DNA from: Clostridiales bacterium
GTDB lineage: Bacteria; Bacillota; Clostridia; Lachnospirales; Lachnospiraceae
Length of the DNA stretch: 64,000 nt
Assembly (NCBI GenBank): GCA_012735495.1
Contig: JAAYHD010000013.1
Span: forward strand, 1 to 64,000
Reading direction: 5' to 3'
The translations under genes were made by a program, and so were the position numbers. This document shows positions 56,283 to 64,000 of this stretch, one piece after another. Every line of letters begins with the position of its first letter. The first letter of the stretch is position 1. The notes under the pieces were generated by a model. The model saw only the letters and a program-made list of their open reading frames with translations. It did not search any database and was not told where the DNA came from.

Positions 56283-57305
56283 CTAAGTATGGCTTTCTCT
56301 CTTGATTCTCCGTGCCAAAAGCACCGGGCAGGCGACCTTATGGCCGGACCCTTCCTCCACGGGTATTAGCTTTGGATCCTCCGTCATGCAGGATTCCAAG
56401 GCATATGGACATCTCGTATGGAACTTGCATCCCTTGGGAGGATTCAACGCGGAAGGGATATCTCCCTTAAGCACCAGCCTCTGTCTTCCCCTGAGCTTTG
56501 GAACAGGCAGGGGAGACGCATCAAATAAAGCATTGGTATACGGATGCACAGGATCATCGAACAACTCCTGCGTATCCGCGATTTCCACAATCCTGCCCAA
56601 GTACATTATGGCTATTCGGGTGCTGACATACCGGACGGCACCCAGGCCGTGGGATATAAAGACATATGTGAGCTTCAGCTCATCCTGAAGCTGTTTAAGC
56701 AGGTTAAGAATCTGGGCCTGCACCGATACATCCAGTGCGCTGACAGGCTCATCGCAGACTATCAGCTTAGGCTTTACGCACAGGGCTTTCGCAATACCGA
56801 TTCTCTGCCTCTGTCCTCCCGAAAATTCATGGGGATACCTGTGCTTCATCGACCTCGGCAGCCCTACCAGGTCCATAAGCCTGTCAATTTCAGCGTCAAG
56901 GCCGTCCTTGCCCACTATCCCATGATACAGCATGGGATCGGCAAGGATGTCAAAAACCTGTTTTCTGGGATTAAGGGAAGAATTTGAATCCTGGAACACC
57001 ATCTGTATTTGTGTCCTAATTTTTCTGAGACGGTCGAAAGGCATGTCTGACAGTGATTCTCCCTGATATATAACGTGCCCTGAAGTAGGCTTCTCCAGGG
57101 CTACAATCTGACGTCCGATAGTGGATTTCCCACAGCCGGATTCACCGACAATGCCAAGGGTTTCTCCTTCATATATTTCAAGATCCACACCGTCCACCGC
57201 ATGTATTACCGGTGTGTTTCTGCCTATATGCATGCCTTTTGCCGGATAGTACTTTTTCAGCCCGCTAATAACAATGAGAGGATTTCTGTCATTGTCTTTT
57301 TGCAA
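56283..57305 (-). CDS. oppF: ABC transporter ATP-binding protein (OppF type)
   Basis: The protein has 340 aa. Walker A is GESGCGKST, the signature [15 protein letters not shown] and Walker [14 protein letters not shown]. The C-terminal oligopeptide domain has [14 protein letters not shown]. The start is TTG, seven bases after GGGGAG, and it overlaps oppD by 17 bp. Confidence 0.93.
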   Translation of the reverse strand: MQKDNDRNPLIVISGLKKYYPAKGMHIGRNTPVIHAVDGVDLEIYEGETLGIVGESGCGKSTIGRQIVALEKPTSGHVIYQGESLSDMPFDRLRKIRTQIQMVFQDSNSSLNPRKQVFDILADPMLYHGIVGKDGLDAEIDRLMDLVGLPRSMKHRYPHEFSGGQRQRIGIAKALCVKPKLIVCDEPVSALDVSVQAQILNLLKQLQDELKLTYVFISHGLGAVRYVSTRIAIMYLGRIVEIADTQELFDDPVHPYTNALFDASPLPVPKLRGRQRLVLKGDIPSALNPPKGCKFHTRCPYALESCMTEDPKLIPVEEGSGHKVACPVLLARRIKRESHT

Positions 57306-58281
57306 TAGGAATCTCCCCTTTCTCAGCCCGGTGGCACCTTACGAAATGCCCTTTCCTGAATTCAGTATATGCCTGCTCATGCCTGCAAAGCGGGACGGTA
57401 TACGGGCAGCGCTCAAAAAACCTGCATCCTTCGATATCCTGGTAAATCTCGGGAACAACACCGGGGATGGATGCCAGCTTTTTGTCCGGATCGTCATATA
57501 TGCACGGAACCGATTCCAGAAGCGCTTGTGTATACGGATGGGCGGGATGGTCAAAGATGTCGTAAACTGAAGCCTCCTCCATGAACTGACCCGCATACAT
57601 GATAATAACCCTATCCGCCAGCTCCGCCACAAGGCCTATATCATGGGTAATCAGTATAATAGACATATGGAATTCTTTTTGAAGATCTGAAAGAAGCTTC
57701 ATTATCTGAAGCTGTATGGTAACGTCCAAGGCCGTGGTAGGCTCGTCCGCAATGATCAGCTTCGGGCCGCATGCCAGCGCCATGGCTATCATGACTCTCT
57801 GCTGCATTCCTCCTGAAAGCATATGGGGATATTTCCTCATCACGGCTTCGGGATCGGGCAGTCCAACCTTGCTTAACATTTTTACGGCATACTCGGCTGC
57901 GCTTTTCCTGTCATAACCCATATGGATGCGGATTACCTCGGTCAGCTGGTTTCCTATGGTAAGCACGGGATTTAAGCTGTTCATGACATCCTGAAATACC
58001 ATGGTAACCTCGTTTCCCCTGACTTTGTCCAATTCCTTCTCATCCATATCAAGCAGATTTTTTCCGTCAAACACTATACTGCCGTCTATGACATGGGCAT
58101 TTGCACTCAGCAAACCAAGGATGGAAAGAGCGGTCATGCTCTTGCCGCAGCCGGTTTCTCCGACAATGCACAGGACCTCTCCGGGTTTGACGGCGAAGCT
58201 GACCTTGTCCACGACGATATTCCGTATCCCGTCCTCAAAAAACGCTATTGAAAGGTTCTCCACCTGCAACAAATTATCCAT
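57289..58281 (-). CDS. oppD: ABC transporter ATP-binding protein (OppD type)
   Basis: The start MDNLLQVENLSIAF at 58281 follows GGAG and lies 14 bp after the binding-protein stop (330 aa). Walker A is GETGCGKSM, with the signature LSGGMQQRVMIAMAL and Walker B LIIADEPTTALD. The C-terminal cysteine-rich GCRFFERCPY motif typical of OppD is present. It pairs with the OppF-type subunit. Confidence 0.93.
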   Translation of the reverse strand: MDNLLQVENLSIAFFEDGIRNIVVDKVSFAVKPGEVLCIVGETGCGKSMTALSILGLLSANAHVIDGSIVFDGKNLLDMDEKELDKVRGNEVTMVFQDVMNSLNPVLTIGNQLTEVIRIHMGYDRKSAAEYAVKMLSKVGLPDPEAVMRKYPHMLSGGMQQRVMIAMALACGPKLIIADEPTTALDVTIQLQIMKLLSDLQKEFHMSIILITHDIGLVAELADRVIIMYAGQFMEEASVYDIFDHPAHPYTQALLESVPCIYDDPDKKLASIPGVVPEIYQDIEGCRFFERCPYTVPLCRHEQAYTEFRKGHFVRCHRAEKGEIPIAKRQ

Positions 58282-58295
58282 CCGGCAACTCTCCG

Positions 58296-59897
58296 CTATT
58301 TTGCTATTTCCCATTCATGTACATTTATGAATGTTCCGTATACATCCGGTACGGCATTTTTAAGGCGGTTGTTCACCGCTCCTATGGCGCTTAAGACATA
58401 GGCCGCAATCATCGGAACATCTTCCTGGGTGTACCCGGTAACAATCCTGTAATTCCTGACAATTTCATCCATGTCGGTTGTCCTCTGCGTCTTTTCAAGA
58501 GCCTGGGCAACCTCTTCCCTGTAATACCTGGTCCATCCGCCTTCCGACAGCAGCCAGCTTATATCGGTATAAGGGTCGACTGGCGTAAATGTATACTGTA
58601 CCGCCAGCATGTCGAATTCTCCCGTTCCCGCCACCGATAGAAGGGTTGATATGTCTACGGTGTTTATCTGAATGTTAAGGCCAAGCTCTCCGAGCTGTGC
58701 CGTTATATAGCTCGCAATCTGCACAAAGGTGGTATCGCCGCTGTTTACATAGAAAGTATACTGCGTGGACTTATCCCACCCGTCGGCCTCCGCTTCGCCA
58801 AGAAGCTGCTTTGCCTTTTCAGGGTCATATGGCACCGGTGAAATGCTCTCATCATAGAACGGTCCCGCGCTGGCAAGGAAGCCGTCCACAATTTCGCCAT
58901 TGCCCTTCATAAGATCCTTAAGAATGGTTTCACGGTCCATTCCGTATAATATTGCCTGGCGCACCCTCTTATCCGTAACCCGTTCGGTGTTAAAAAAGAT
59001 GGACTGGACGGTCACCGGCGTTCCGTCATATACCGTGATGTTTTCCAGCTTTCTTACGGAATCGTAATCCTCCCTCAGGATTGCTCCCATGGTCTGCTGA
59101 ACAAGGTCAAGCTCGCCCGACCTTAACCCGGCAAGAAGCTGGCTTGCGGTAACCACCTTGAAGTTCAGCTTCTTTATCTTAGGAGCGCCCATAAAGAAAT
59201 TATCATTGGCTTCCATAATGACATAATGGTTGAGATCCACTTCCTTTATAAAATACGGGCCGCTTACGACAGTCGGCGCGTTGAACCAGTCATAAGACAG
59301 CAGGTCCTTTCTGGGCACATCCTTAAGCACGTGCTTGGGCAGGGTAAGAATGTACCGGCCATAAATGTTCTTAAATGTATGAAGCGCCATCTCGGTCTTG
59401 GTGGTTATCTGTACGGTCTTTTCATCCACAGCCACAACTCCGCTCAAGGAAGTGGCTCCGGATTCCGCATAACCGTCATCCCCCGTTCCTTCAATCTTTT
59501 CCATGGACATTCCCACGCTCCCTATCTCTGGGCTGGTCCAAAGCAGGTAAGTAAACACCACGTCGTCTGCGGTAATCGGCGTACCGTCCGACCATACGGC
59601 ATCCTTCTTTATCTTGATTGTAAATGTCTTATTGTCCTCAGTAGTTATCTCTTCGGCAAGCAGGCCTACGAATTCCATATTCCTGTCAAGCTCCACAAGC
59701 GGTAAAAACTCCAGGGATGTCGTGTACTTTACGACCTCCGTCCCGTCCTGGAGCAGAGGGTTTACCGAACTGAGCGTATCCGTAATTCCGATATTTACAA
59801 TATCATCATTTGTATTCTTCTTTCCGCATCCGGCCAGGGCCATTGCCGCCATGGCAAGAATTGTCCAGATCATTAAAAGCTTTTTTGATTTTTTCAT
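58296..59897 (-). CDS. oppA: Solute-binding lipoprotein (family 5, OppA type)
   Basis: The protein has 533 aa. The N-terminus is a lipoprotein signal with lipobox MALAGCGKK. The mature part has the family 5 pattern WSDGTPITADDVVFTYL. It captures the substrate outside the membrane. Family 5 proteins bind peptides, but in many clostridia and hyperthermophiles close relatives bind plant oligosaccharides. The divergent glycosidase gene makes a sugar plausible (inference). First gene of the operon. Confidence 0.92.
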   Translation of the reverse strand: MKKSKKLLMIWTILAMAAMALAGCGKKNTNDDIVNIGITDTLSSVNPLLQDGTEVVKYTTSLEFLPLVELDRNMEFVGLLAEEITTEDNKTFTIKIKKDAVWSDGTPITADDVVFTYLLWTSPEIGSVGMSMEKIEGTGDDGYAESGATSLSGVVAVDEKTVQITTKTEMALHTFKNIYGRYILTLPKHVLKDVPRKDLLSYDWFNAPTVVSGPYFIKEVDLNHYVIMEANDNFFMGAPKIKKLNFKVVTASQLLAGLRSGELDLVQQTMGAILREDYDSVRKLENITVYDGTPVTVQSIFFNTERVTDKRVRQAILYGMDRETILKDLMKGNGEIVDGFLASAGPFYDESISPVPYDPEKAKQLLGEAEADGWDKSTQYTFYVNSGDTTFVQIASYITAQLGELGLNIQINTVDISTLLSVAGTGEFDMLAVQYTFTPVDPYTDISWLLSEGGWTRYYREEVAQALEKTQRTTDMDEIVRNYRIVTGYTQEDVPMIAAYVLSAIGAVNNRLKNAVPDVYGTFINVHEWEIAK

Positions 59898-60064
59898 GCA
59901 ATCACCGTTCCTTTTCGTATTTTTTAGCCGTTAATTCATGTAATACCGTACCTGTCGCAACAGGTCGGTCTCTATTCATAAAGTTCGGAATATTGTACCA
60001 AGCCTTAATATTTTTAATATTATGCTCTTACATACAATAGTATTTCCATATAAATTTGATAAGC
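59898..60064 (-). promoter_or_regulatory. Long leader of the Opp operon with a hairpin
   Basis: From the predicted start near 60065 the leader is about 165 nt, unusually long for this window. It contains a compact hairpin (ACCTGT-TGCG-ACAGGT, flanked by CCG and CGG). No known riboswitch or T-box could be recognised. Confidence 0.4.
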
Positions 60065-60071
60065 TTACTAT

Positions 60072-60100
60072 AATATAAATAATTGAAAAAAACAATGCAA
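60072..60100 (-). promoter_or_regulatory. Sigma-A promoter of the Opp operon
   Basis: On the minus strand TTGCAT and TATATT are 17 bp apart, start point near 60065. An 18-bp palindrome lies 8 bp upstream of the -35 box. Confidence 0.6.
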
Positions 60101-60108
60101 TTTTCAAA

Positions 60109-60126
60109 TTAATTGTATACAATTAA
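60109..60126. promoter_or_regulatory. Perfect 18-bp palindromic operator
   Basis: TTAATTGTATACAATTAA is its own reverse complement. Its central 12 bp (ATTGTATACAAT) are identical to the operator at the nitroreductase start (47180-47191), next to ohrR. The site lies between the divergent Opp operon and glycosidase genes, nearer the former. Confidence 0.7.
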
Positions 60127-60331
60127 ATATTACATTTTTCTCTATTTTGCCCCGCTTGCTTGATTTCGATATTCCTTCCCGGCAGCTGAAACATATCTCC
60201 GTATCCTGTTATGCCGGCTCACCATTTGTATAATAAATGACATCCTTTCGCAAATCAATATTGATGTAAATTCCCTCTGAACCGTCAGGATTGAACTGGA
60301 ACAATATTATAAATATCTATAAAATTATACA
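60127..60331. other. Intergenic stretch with no recognised element
   Basis: Between the palindrome and the glycosidase promoter I see only AT-rich sequence and no ORF, hairpin or repeat worth naming. Confidence 0.4.
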
Positions 60332-60360
60332 TTGTTATGGGGATGGGTTTATGCTATACT
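60332..60360 (+). promoter_or_regulatory. Sigma-A promoter of the clan GH-A glycosidase gene
   Basis: TTGTTA and TATACT are 17 bp apart and the -10 is extended (TGC). The start point near 60367 excludes the ORF-track start at 60337. Confidence 0.75.
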
Positions 60361-60368
60361 CATTTTAC

Positions 60369-60405
60369 AAAGGATTTTTCTTCTAGTTTAGAAGAAAATC
60401 CTTTT
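60369..60405 (+). promoter_or_regulatory. 5'-terminal mRNA hairpin
   Basis: AAAGGATTTTTCTTCTA pairs with TAGAAGAAAATCCTTTT (one bulged base). It begins at the predicted first bases of the glycosidase message and ends nine bases before the AAGGAGG site. It could protect the 5' end or act as an attenuator; four U residues follow it. Confidence 0.65.
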
Positions 60406-60426
60406 AATAATGTAAGGAGGAATGAA

Positions 60427-61887
60427 ATGAGCAAGGATTTGAAAGCATATATTGTCAACATGGGTCCGGCAAAATGCAACGTGGACCTGGGAGTCGGCAG
60501 TGAGCGCGGAAGCTACGTAAATCAGGATTATATATTGAACAAACTTGGAAGACCCCATAGGGCGATTAACCTTATGTACTGCTATTATCCTCTTGATGAG
60601 GGCTGGCCGCTTCGCGCAAGCATTGCTCATGCCAGTGATGACGTTTCCTTTGCATGGGACTATCCATATGACGATTATTTCCCCTACAAGGGCGGACTTA
60701 ATGGTGATTTGAACGACGAACCCTTCATCTTCATGCGTGATATAAGAAGGCACGGACAGGACGTAATCCTGACCCTGACCATCGACCCTCATGTATCGGA
60801 TGATCATCTTATAGCCATAGCCAATGATTTAAGAACCTTCGGGCGCATGTTCCTGCGCATCAACCATGAGGCAACCGGAAACTGGTTTTCATTCAACAAG
60901 CGCTGTACATACCAGGAAGTGGCCGATTTCTATGTGCGCTTCCATAAAATCATAAAAGAGCATGCGCCAAATATAAAAACGATTCTCTGCATCGGTGGCG
61001 TTGAAAATCCCGACAGCGAAGAAATAGAAAGAGAAGCGGAGTTTTCAGAGGCCGTGCGCGTAACTGATATCTGGTCCATAGACAAGTACCTGGCACTTCA
61101 TTGGGGATGGCCTTATGACGTTGCCGAGCGCGGCGGAAAATCACATAGAAGATACAGCGTAAGGGATATATTTGAACTGGCCAAGCGCACCTACAAGCGT
61201 TTCAGCTACATCTGCGGAGGTGCAAAAAAGCCCATGGTCTTGTCCGAGCTCAATGCGGACGGTGACGTTACCGGACCTTATGATCAGGCAATGATGGTCA
61301 AGCAGTTCTGCGATATGATAAAGGAGGAGCCGGCCACATGGCTTTCAGGATTTACCTTCTACCAGTTCAGGGATGACGGCAGGCTCGGCCTTGAAATAAC
61401 CGACCCCAACAACAGGGAAGTAGGTATTGAGCAGCCCGTAATGAAGGTCTACAAGGAGATAATCCACGACGATTACTTCAAACCCGGCATGACTCTTGGC
61501 AATGAAGTTTCCTTCCCCGTTACTCTCCGCTGGGGCGGTTCGGAGGACTCCACAGGCCTGTCCATACCGATTGACTTTGAAGCGAATCCTCACTTTGCAG
61601 AAGTCATATTTGACGACGAAATCAAGGATCTGAACCTGATGATGGAGCTGAACGGACGCTGGTTCTACAAGGCACCCGGTGTGAAGGTAATTGACCTTAT
61701 GCCCGCGTTCTTTGAAAAACAGCTTTCCGGTCCGCGCACCCTGGACCTTAAGATCTTTGCTCCGCCTGCAAGCGGTGAAAACAATCCGTCACAGGGTGAC
61801 GACTGGGCTGAAAATTATTACACGGTTATCAAGAAATGCCCCGAGTTCCGCATCAGGTATGAGCCTATCGAGCTTGAAGTTAAGTAA
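60427..61887 (+). CDS. Cytosolic clan GH-A glycoside hydrolase-like protein
   Basis: From the ATG at 60427 (after AAGGAGG) the product has 486 aa and no signal peptide. The first 330 residues look like a TIM barrel. LRINHEATGNWFSF fits the strand-4 acid/base of clan GH-A, closest by eye to GH26 (HExxGxW), and PMVLSELNADG fits the strand-7 nucleophile. A C-terminal beta-rich domain follows (about 355-486). GH26 enzymes are mostly secreted mannanases, so a cytosolic form would act on imported oligosaccharides, probably delivered by the divergent Opp importer (inference). The family assignment is tentative. Confidence 0.6.
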   Translation: MSKDLKAYIVNMGPAKCNVDLGVGSERGSYVNQDYILNKLGRPHRAINLMYCYYPLDEGWPLRASIAHASDDVSFAWDYPYDDYFPYKGGLNGDLNDEPFIFMRDIRRHGQDVILTLTIDPHVSDDHLIAIANDLRTFGRMFLRINHEATGNWFSFNKRCTYQEVADFYVRFHKIIKEHAPNIKTILCIGGVENPDSEEIEREAEFSEAVRVTDIWSIDKYLALHWGWPYDVAERGGKSHRRYSVRDIFELAKRTYKRFSYICGGAKKPMVLSELNADGDVTGPYDQAMMVKQFCDMIKEEPATWLSGFTFYQFRDDGRLGLEITDPNNREVGIEQPVMKVYKEIIHDDYFKPGMTLGNEVSFPVTLRWGGSEDSTGLSIPIDFEANPHFAEVIFDDEIKDLNLMMELNGRWFYKAPGVKVIDLMPAFFEKQLSGPRTLDLKIFAPPASGENNPSQGDDWAENYYTVIKKCPEFRIRYEPIELEVK

Positions 61888-61935
61888 TGCTCATAATATC
61901 AGCTTGTTACGAATTAGATTGATTAATGATATTAA

Positions 61936-61984
61936 AGCGGTATCCGTATGCCTGGCATGATATAACGGGCAAACGGATACCGCT
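61936..61984. terminator. Hairpin between convergent glycosidase and ASKHA genes
   Basis: AGCGGTATCCGT pairs with ACGGATACCGCT, a perfect 12-bp stem with a 25-nt loop that can fold further (TGCC with GGCA). T-runs are weak on both sides. Likely a bidirectional terminator. Confidence 0.6.
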
Positions 61985-62016
61985 GATTTAATTAGATGTT
62001 GAGATCTTTGTACTTG

Positions 62017-63624
62017 CTAATCTATAAAGTTCATATACTTTACATAAAGCCCGTTAAAGTCCTCATCGTTTGACAGGCTTATTTCCTGCGTCACTTCCAA
62101 TATGAGAGCCACTTGCGCTTCAGCATTTTTATCGCAGATATATCTTACCGTTCCGTTTAGGGCGGTATTGCCGACAGCTCTTACCCTGCCCTTAAATTCC
62201 TTCGGCAGAAGGCCAATGGCCATAGCTTTATCAGCATCCATTTCGAATCCGAATCCACCGGCAAGATACACCGTATCAATATCCCCGTAAGCTGCTCCAT
62301 ACCTTTTCAGCAGCACCTCAAGTCCGGCCCTTATGGCCGCCTTCGCCAGCTGGATCTCCCTGATGTCCTTCTGGGTCAGGACAATTTTACCGCTTTCCCC
62401 GTTTTCGACCAGGGGGTAGCCATTTTCAAAGCAGTCATCGCCAAGCAGTCCGGTCCCGTCAATAAATCCGGCCTTAAGCAGCTCCGCAACAGCTTCTATA
62501 ACCCCTGTTCCGCATATTCCTGCTGGCGGTTTGCCGTTAATGGTCTTTACCCGGCATTTTCCGTCCTCAATGCTTACACGGCATATGGCTCCCGGTATAC
62601 TTCCGGTTCCGAACGTAATATTCCCGCCTTCAAACGCAGGCCCGGCCGCAGCGGAGGCCGCGAGAATCTTCTTATTATTGCCGATTACCATCTCGCCGTT
62701 CGTTCCCAGGTCAATCAGGATTTTTACCCTTTCATCACCGGCAAAACCGCACGCCAGCATTCCCGCCGCAATATCCCCTCCTATAAAAGCCGATATTCCC
62801 GGGAAAACAACAACGGGGATATTCCATTCAGAATCCTTAAGAAGCTCGGCATAAGTCGTGTATATGGTCTTAATGTTCACAGGTGTATATGGATATACGC
62901 CCAAGGTGCTGCAGGAGTACCCCATTAACAGGTGAATCATTGCAGTATTGCCCGCTATTGCAATTTGCCCTATGTCCGGGCTATGCTTCCGGCTCAGCCA
63001 CCTGCCAAGGCCTGTTTTCAAATCATTAATTATGCTTTGCCTAAGTTCATCGCCCTGTCCGCGGTTAGCCCTTTCTATCCGGCTTATGACATCAGCCCCG
63101 TATTTCCTCTGGCTGTTTAGCGCCGAATAAGTATCAACTACTCCTCCGGTAACTTTATCGATTAGCTGCATGGCTATGGTTGTGGTCCCGATATCTATGC
63201 CTATTCCCAGTTTCATTTCAGGCATGTCAGTTTCCATGAGCCTGTTTTTGCTGTCATCTCTCTTATCATATGTGAGGTTTTCGGGTATATCCGCATCCGT
63301 TACAATATAATAATCCTGATTCTTATCAATGTCCAACTCAATTGTGCAGTCCGTAGCAGGGTATGCCGTGCAGGCAAGCCGGTATCCGCTCTCAAGCTCG
63401 TCCCTTGAAAAAAAACTGTTATCTTCCCTGCTTACCGCAATATCACCTTCAAGCACCCTGATCCTGCATTTACCACAGGTACTTTTTCCCGCGCATGGGG
63501 AATCAATATGGACATTGCTCCCCGTAAGAGCATCCAGAATCGACTGCCCTCTCCTGCACGAAACAGCCATATGCTTACCTCTGTTTTTCACAATAATGGT
63601 TACCTGTGGCCCTGTCATCAGCAT
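62017..63624 (-). CDS. RACo-like corrinoid protein reductive activase (2Fe-2S + ASKHA)
   Basis: The protein has 535 aa. The N-terminal 2Fe-2S ferredoxin domain has CAGKSTCGKC plus a fourth cysteine in RLACTAYP. A short linker follows (about 100-135), then the DUF4445 ASKHA ATPase domain: GIDIGTTTIAMQLI, AGNTAMIHLLMG, LIDLGTNGEMV and AGGFGFEMD. Such proteins (RACo, RamA) use ATP to drive reduction of inactive cob(II)alamin in methyltransferases. No corrinoid protein or methyltransferase is in the window, so its client is elsewhere or beyond the right edge. GGGAGAG precedes the ATG. An extended -10 (TGGTATAAT) near 63660 is the likely promoter. Confidence 0.88.
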   Translation of the reverse strand: MLMTGPQVTIIVKNRGKHMAVSCRRGQSILDALTGSNVHIDSPCAGKSTCGKCRIRVLEGDIAVSREDNSFFSRDELESGYRLACTAYPATDCTIELDIDKNQDYYIVTDADIPENLTYDKRDDSKNRLMETDMPEMKLGIGIDIGTTTIAMQLIDKVTGGVVDTYSALNSQRKYGADVISRIERANRGQGDELRQSIINDLKTGLGRWLSRKHSPDIGQIAIAGNTAMIHLLMGYSCSTLGVYPYTPVNIKTIYTTYAELLKDSEWNIPVVVFPGISAFIGGDIAAGMLACGFAGDERVKILIDLGTNGEMVIGNNKKILAASAAAGPAFEGGNITFGTGSIPGAICRVSIEDGKCRVKTINGKPPAGICGTGVIEAVAELLKAGFIDGTGLLGDDCFENGYPLVENGESGKIVLTQKDIREIQLAKAAIRAGLEVLLKRYGAAYGDIDTVYLAGGFGFEMDADKAMAIGLLPKEFKGRVRAVGNTALNGTVRYICDKNAEAQVALILEVTQEISLSNDEDFNGLYVKYMNFID

Positions 63625-63811
63625 CTCTCTCCCTTAGCCATAACTTGCCTCTTTTTATACTAATTATACCATCTCTAACATACCATTTTCCCATACTTTA
63701 ATTCAATAAAAAAATCAGCTTATCACTTTACCCCATACGCAATCATAAGACTTTGAACCTTCAAAACGGACTTAGCAAAGGGTGAAAATACTCACCGAAT
63801 AAGTGAATTAT

Positions 63812-63840
63812 AAAAAGAGGACCTGAATCCTCTTTTTATT
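63812..63840. terminator. Terminator of the right-edge gene
   Basis: AAAAAGAGGA pairs with TCCTCTTTTT around a 6-nt loop. The T-runs on both strands make it bidirectional; it overlaps the stop codon of the minus-strand gene entering from the right. Confidence 0.85.
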
Positions 63841-64000
63841 TTCCATTCACTTTCGTGAAATCCCGTGTAGCTTGTATTTCCTGCATTGCAGCCAATACTT
63901 CCGGATTACCCCATGTTAATGTTATCCGGTTAAAGAAGTTGGTTGCGGAGCCTTGGACATCCCAATATATCGGACACATGCCACGCTCGTATATTCCGCG
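63836..64000 (-). CDS. C-terminal end of a GH5-like glycosidase (partial)
   Basis: The ORF track lacks this because the start lies beyond the window. Reading the minus strand from the edge gives 54 residues and a TAA at 63836. The residues include RGMCPIYWDVQGSATNFFNR, then LTWGNPEVLAAMQEI. The GMCPIYWD motif followed by an aromatic-rich loop matches strand 8 of GH5 cellulase-type barrels. Which sugar it acts on cannot be told. The RACo-like gene follows on the same strand after the terminator. Confidence 0.55.
   Translation of the reverse strand, partial: RGIYERGMCPIYWDVQGSATNFFNRITLTWGNPEVLAAMQEIQATRDFTKVNGK

Overview
The window looks like a chromosomal stretch of an anaerobic, carbohydrate-degrading member of the Clostridia (Firmicutes). 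The grounds are strong AGGAGG-type ribosome binding sites, sigma-A promoters of the TTGACA-17-TATAAT kind, and typical clostridial genes and gene orders (recJ-apt-rel-MBL-hemZ-hisS-aspS, ferredoxin-linked indolepyruvate oxidoreductase, a RACo-like corrinoid activase, DegV, CarD). The species cannot be told from the sequence alone. I saw no rRNA, tRNA, CRISPR array or complete insertion sequence.

Layout. 1-4.5 kb: the 5' end of a secreted protein, diverging from an araC-type regulator plus GH2 beta-galactosidase operon with four operator-like repeats between them. 4.7-7.8 kb: a lone large serine recombinase translationally coupled to a 53-aa ORF, then an orphan glycosyltransferase. 7.8-10.2 kb (minus): a minimal NHEJ operon (Ku, stand-alone ATP ligase) followed by a C-terminally short polysaccharide deacetylase. 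10.4-11.4 kb: an M42 peptidase. 11.4-21.1 kb (minus): an exopolysaccharide locus (Wzz-like, two GT4, EpsG/Wzy-like polymerase, GT2, flippase, DegT aminotransferase, priming sugar transferase, UDP-sugar epimerase), mostly with overlapping start and stop codons. 21.3-24.4 kb: a two-TM hypothetical, galM, and a DUF4430 protein plus ECF S-component pair. 24.6-32.3 kb (minus): a cold shock gene, then an operon for aryl-pyruvate or aryl-acid metabolism (SSS symporter, two PaaK-type ligases, IorA, IorB, two double-ACT proteins) under a strong promoter with a palindrome array at its start point.

32.6-43.0 kb (minus) is a conserved housekeeping block: aspS, Dabb protein, hisS, hemZ, MBL hydrolase, rel, apt, recJ. 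43.2-47.8 kb: degV, a 70-aa protein, an M3 oligopeptidase, and a nitroreductase diverging from ohrR with mirrored promoters. 47.9-54.2 kb (minus): GH3 and GH13 glycosidases in one operon, argC, CarD. 54.4-59.9 kb (minus): a complete Opp-type ABC importer, diverging from a cytosolic clan GH-A glycosidase. The window ends with a RACo-like ferredoxin/ASKHA protein and the 3' end of a GH5-like gene.

No single striking new defence or mobile system is visible. The best candidates for something undescribed are the GCTTTAAAGC array controlling the IOR/PaaK operon, the OhrR-type palindrome reappearing upstream of the Opp operon, a helical region shared by adjacent GH3 and GH13 enzymes, the altered sugar-binding site of the GH2 enzyme, the DUF4430/ECF pair, and the 53-aa ORF coupled to the recombinase. 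Many ORF-track starts were moved downstream to codons with a good ribosome binding site; this is stated entry by entry.
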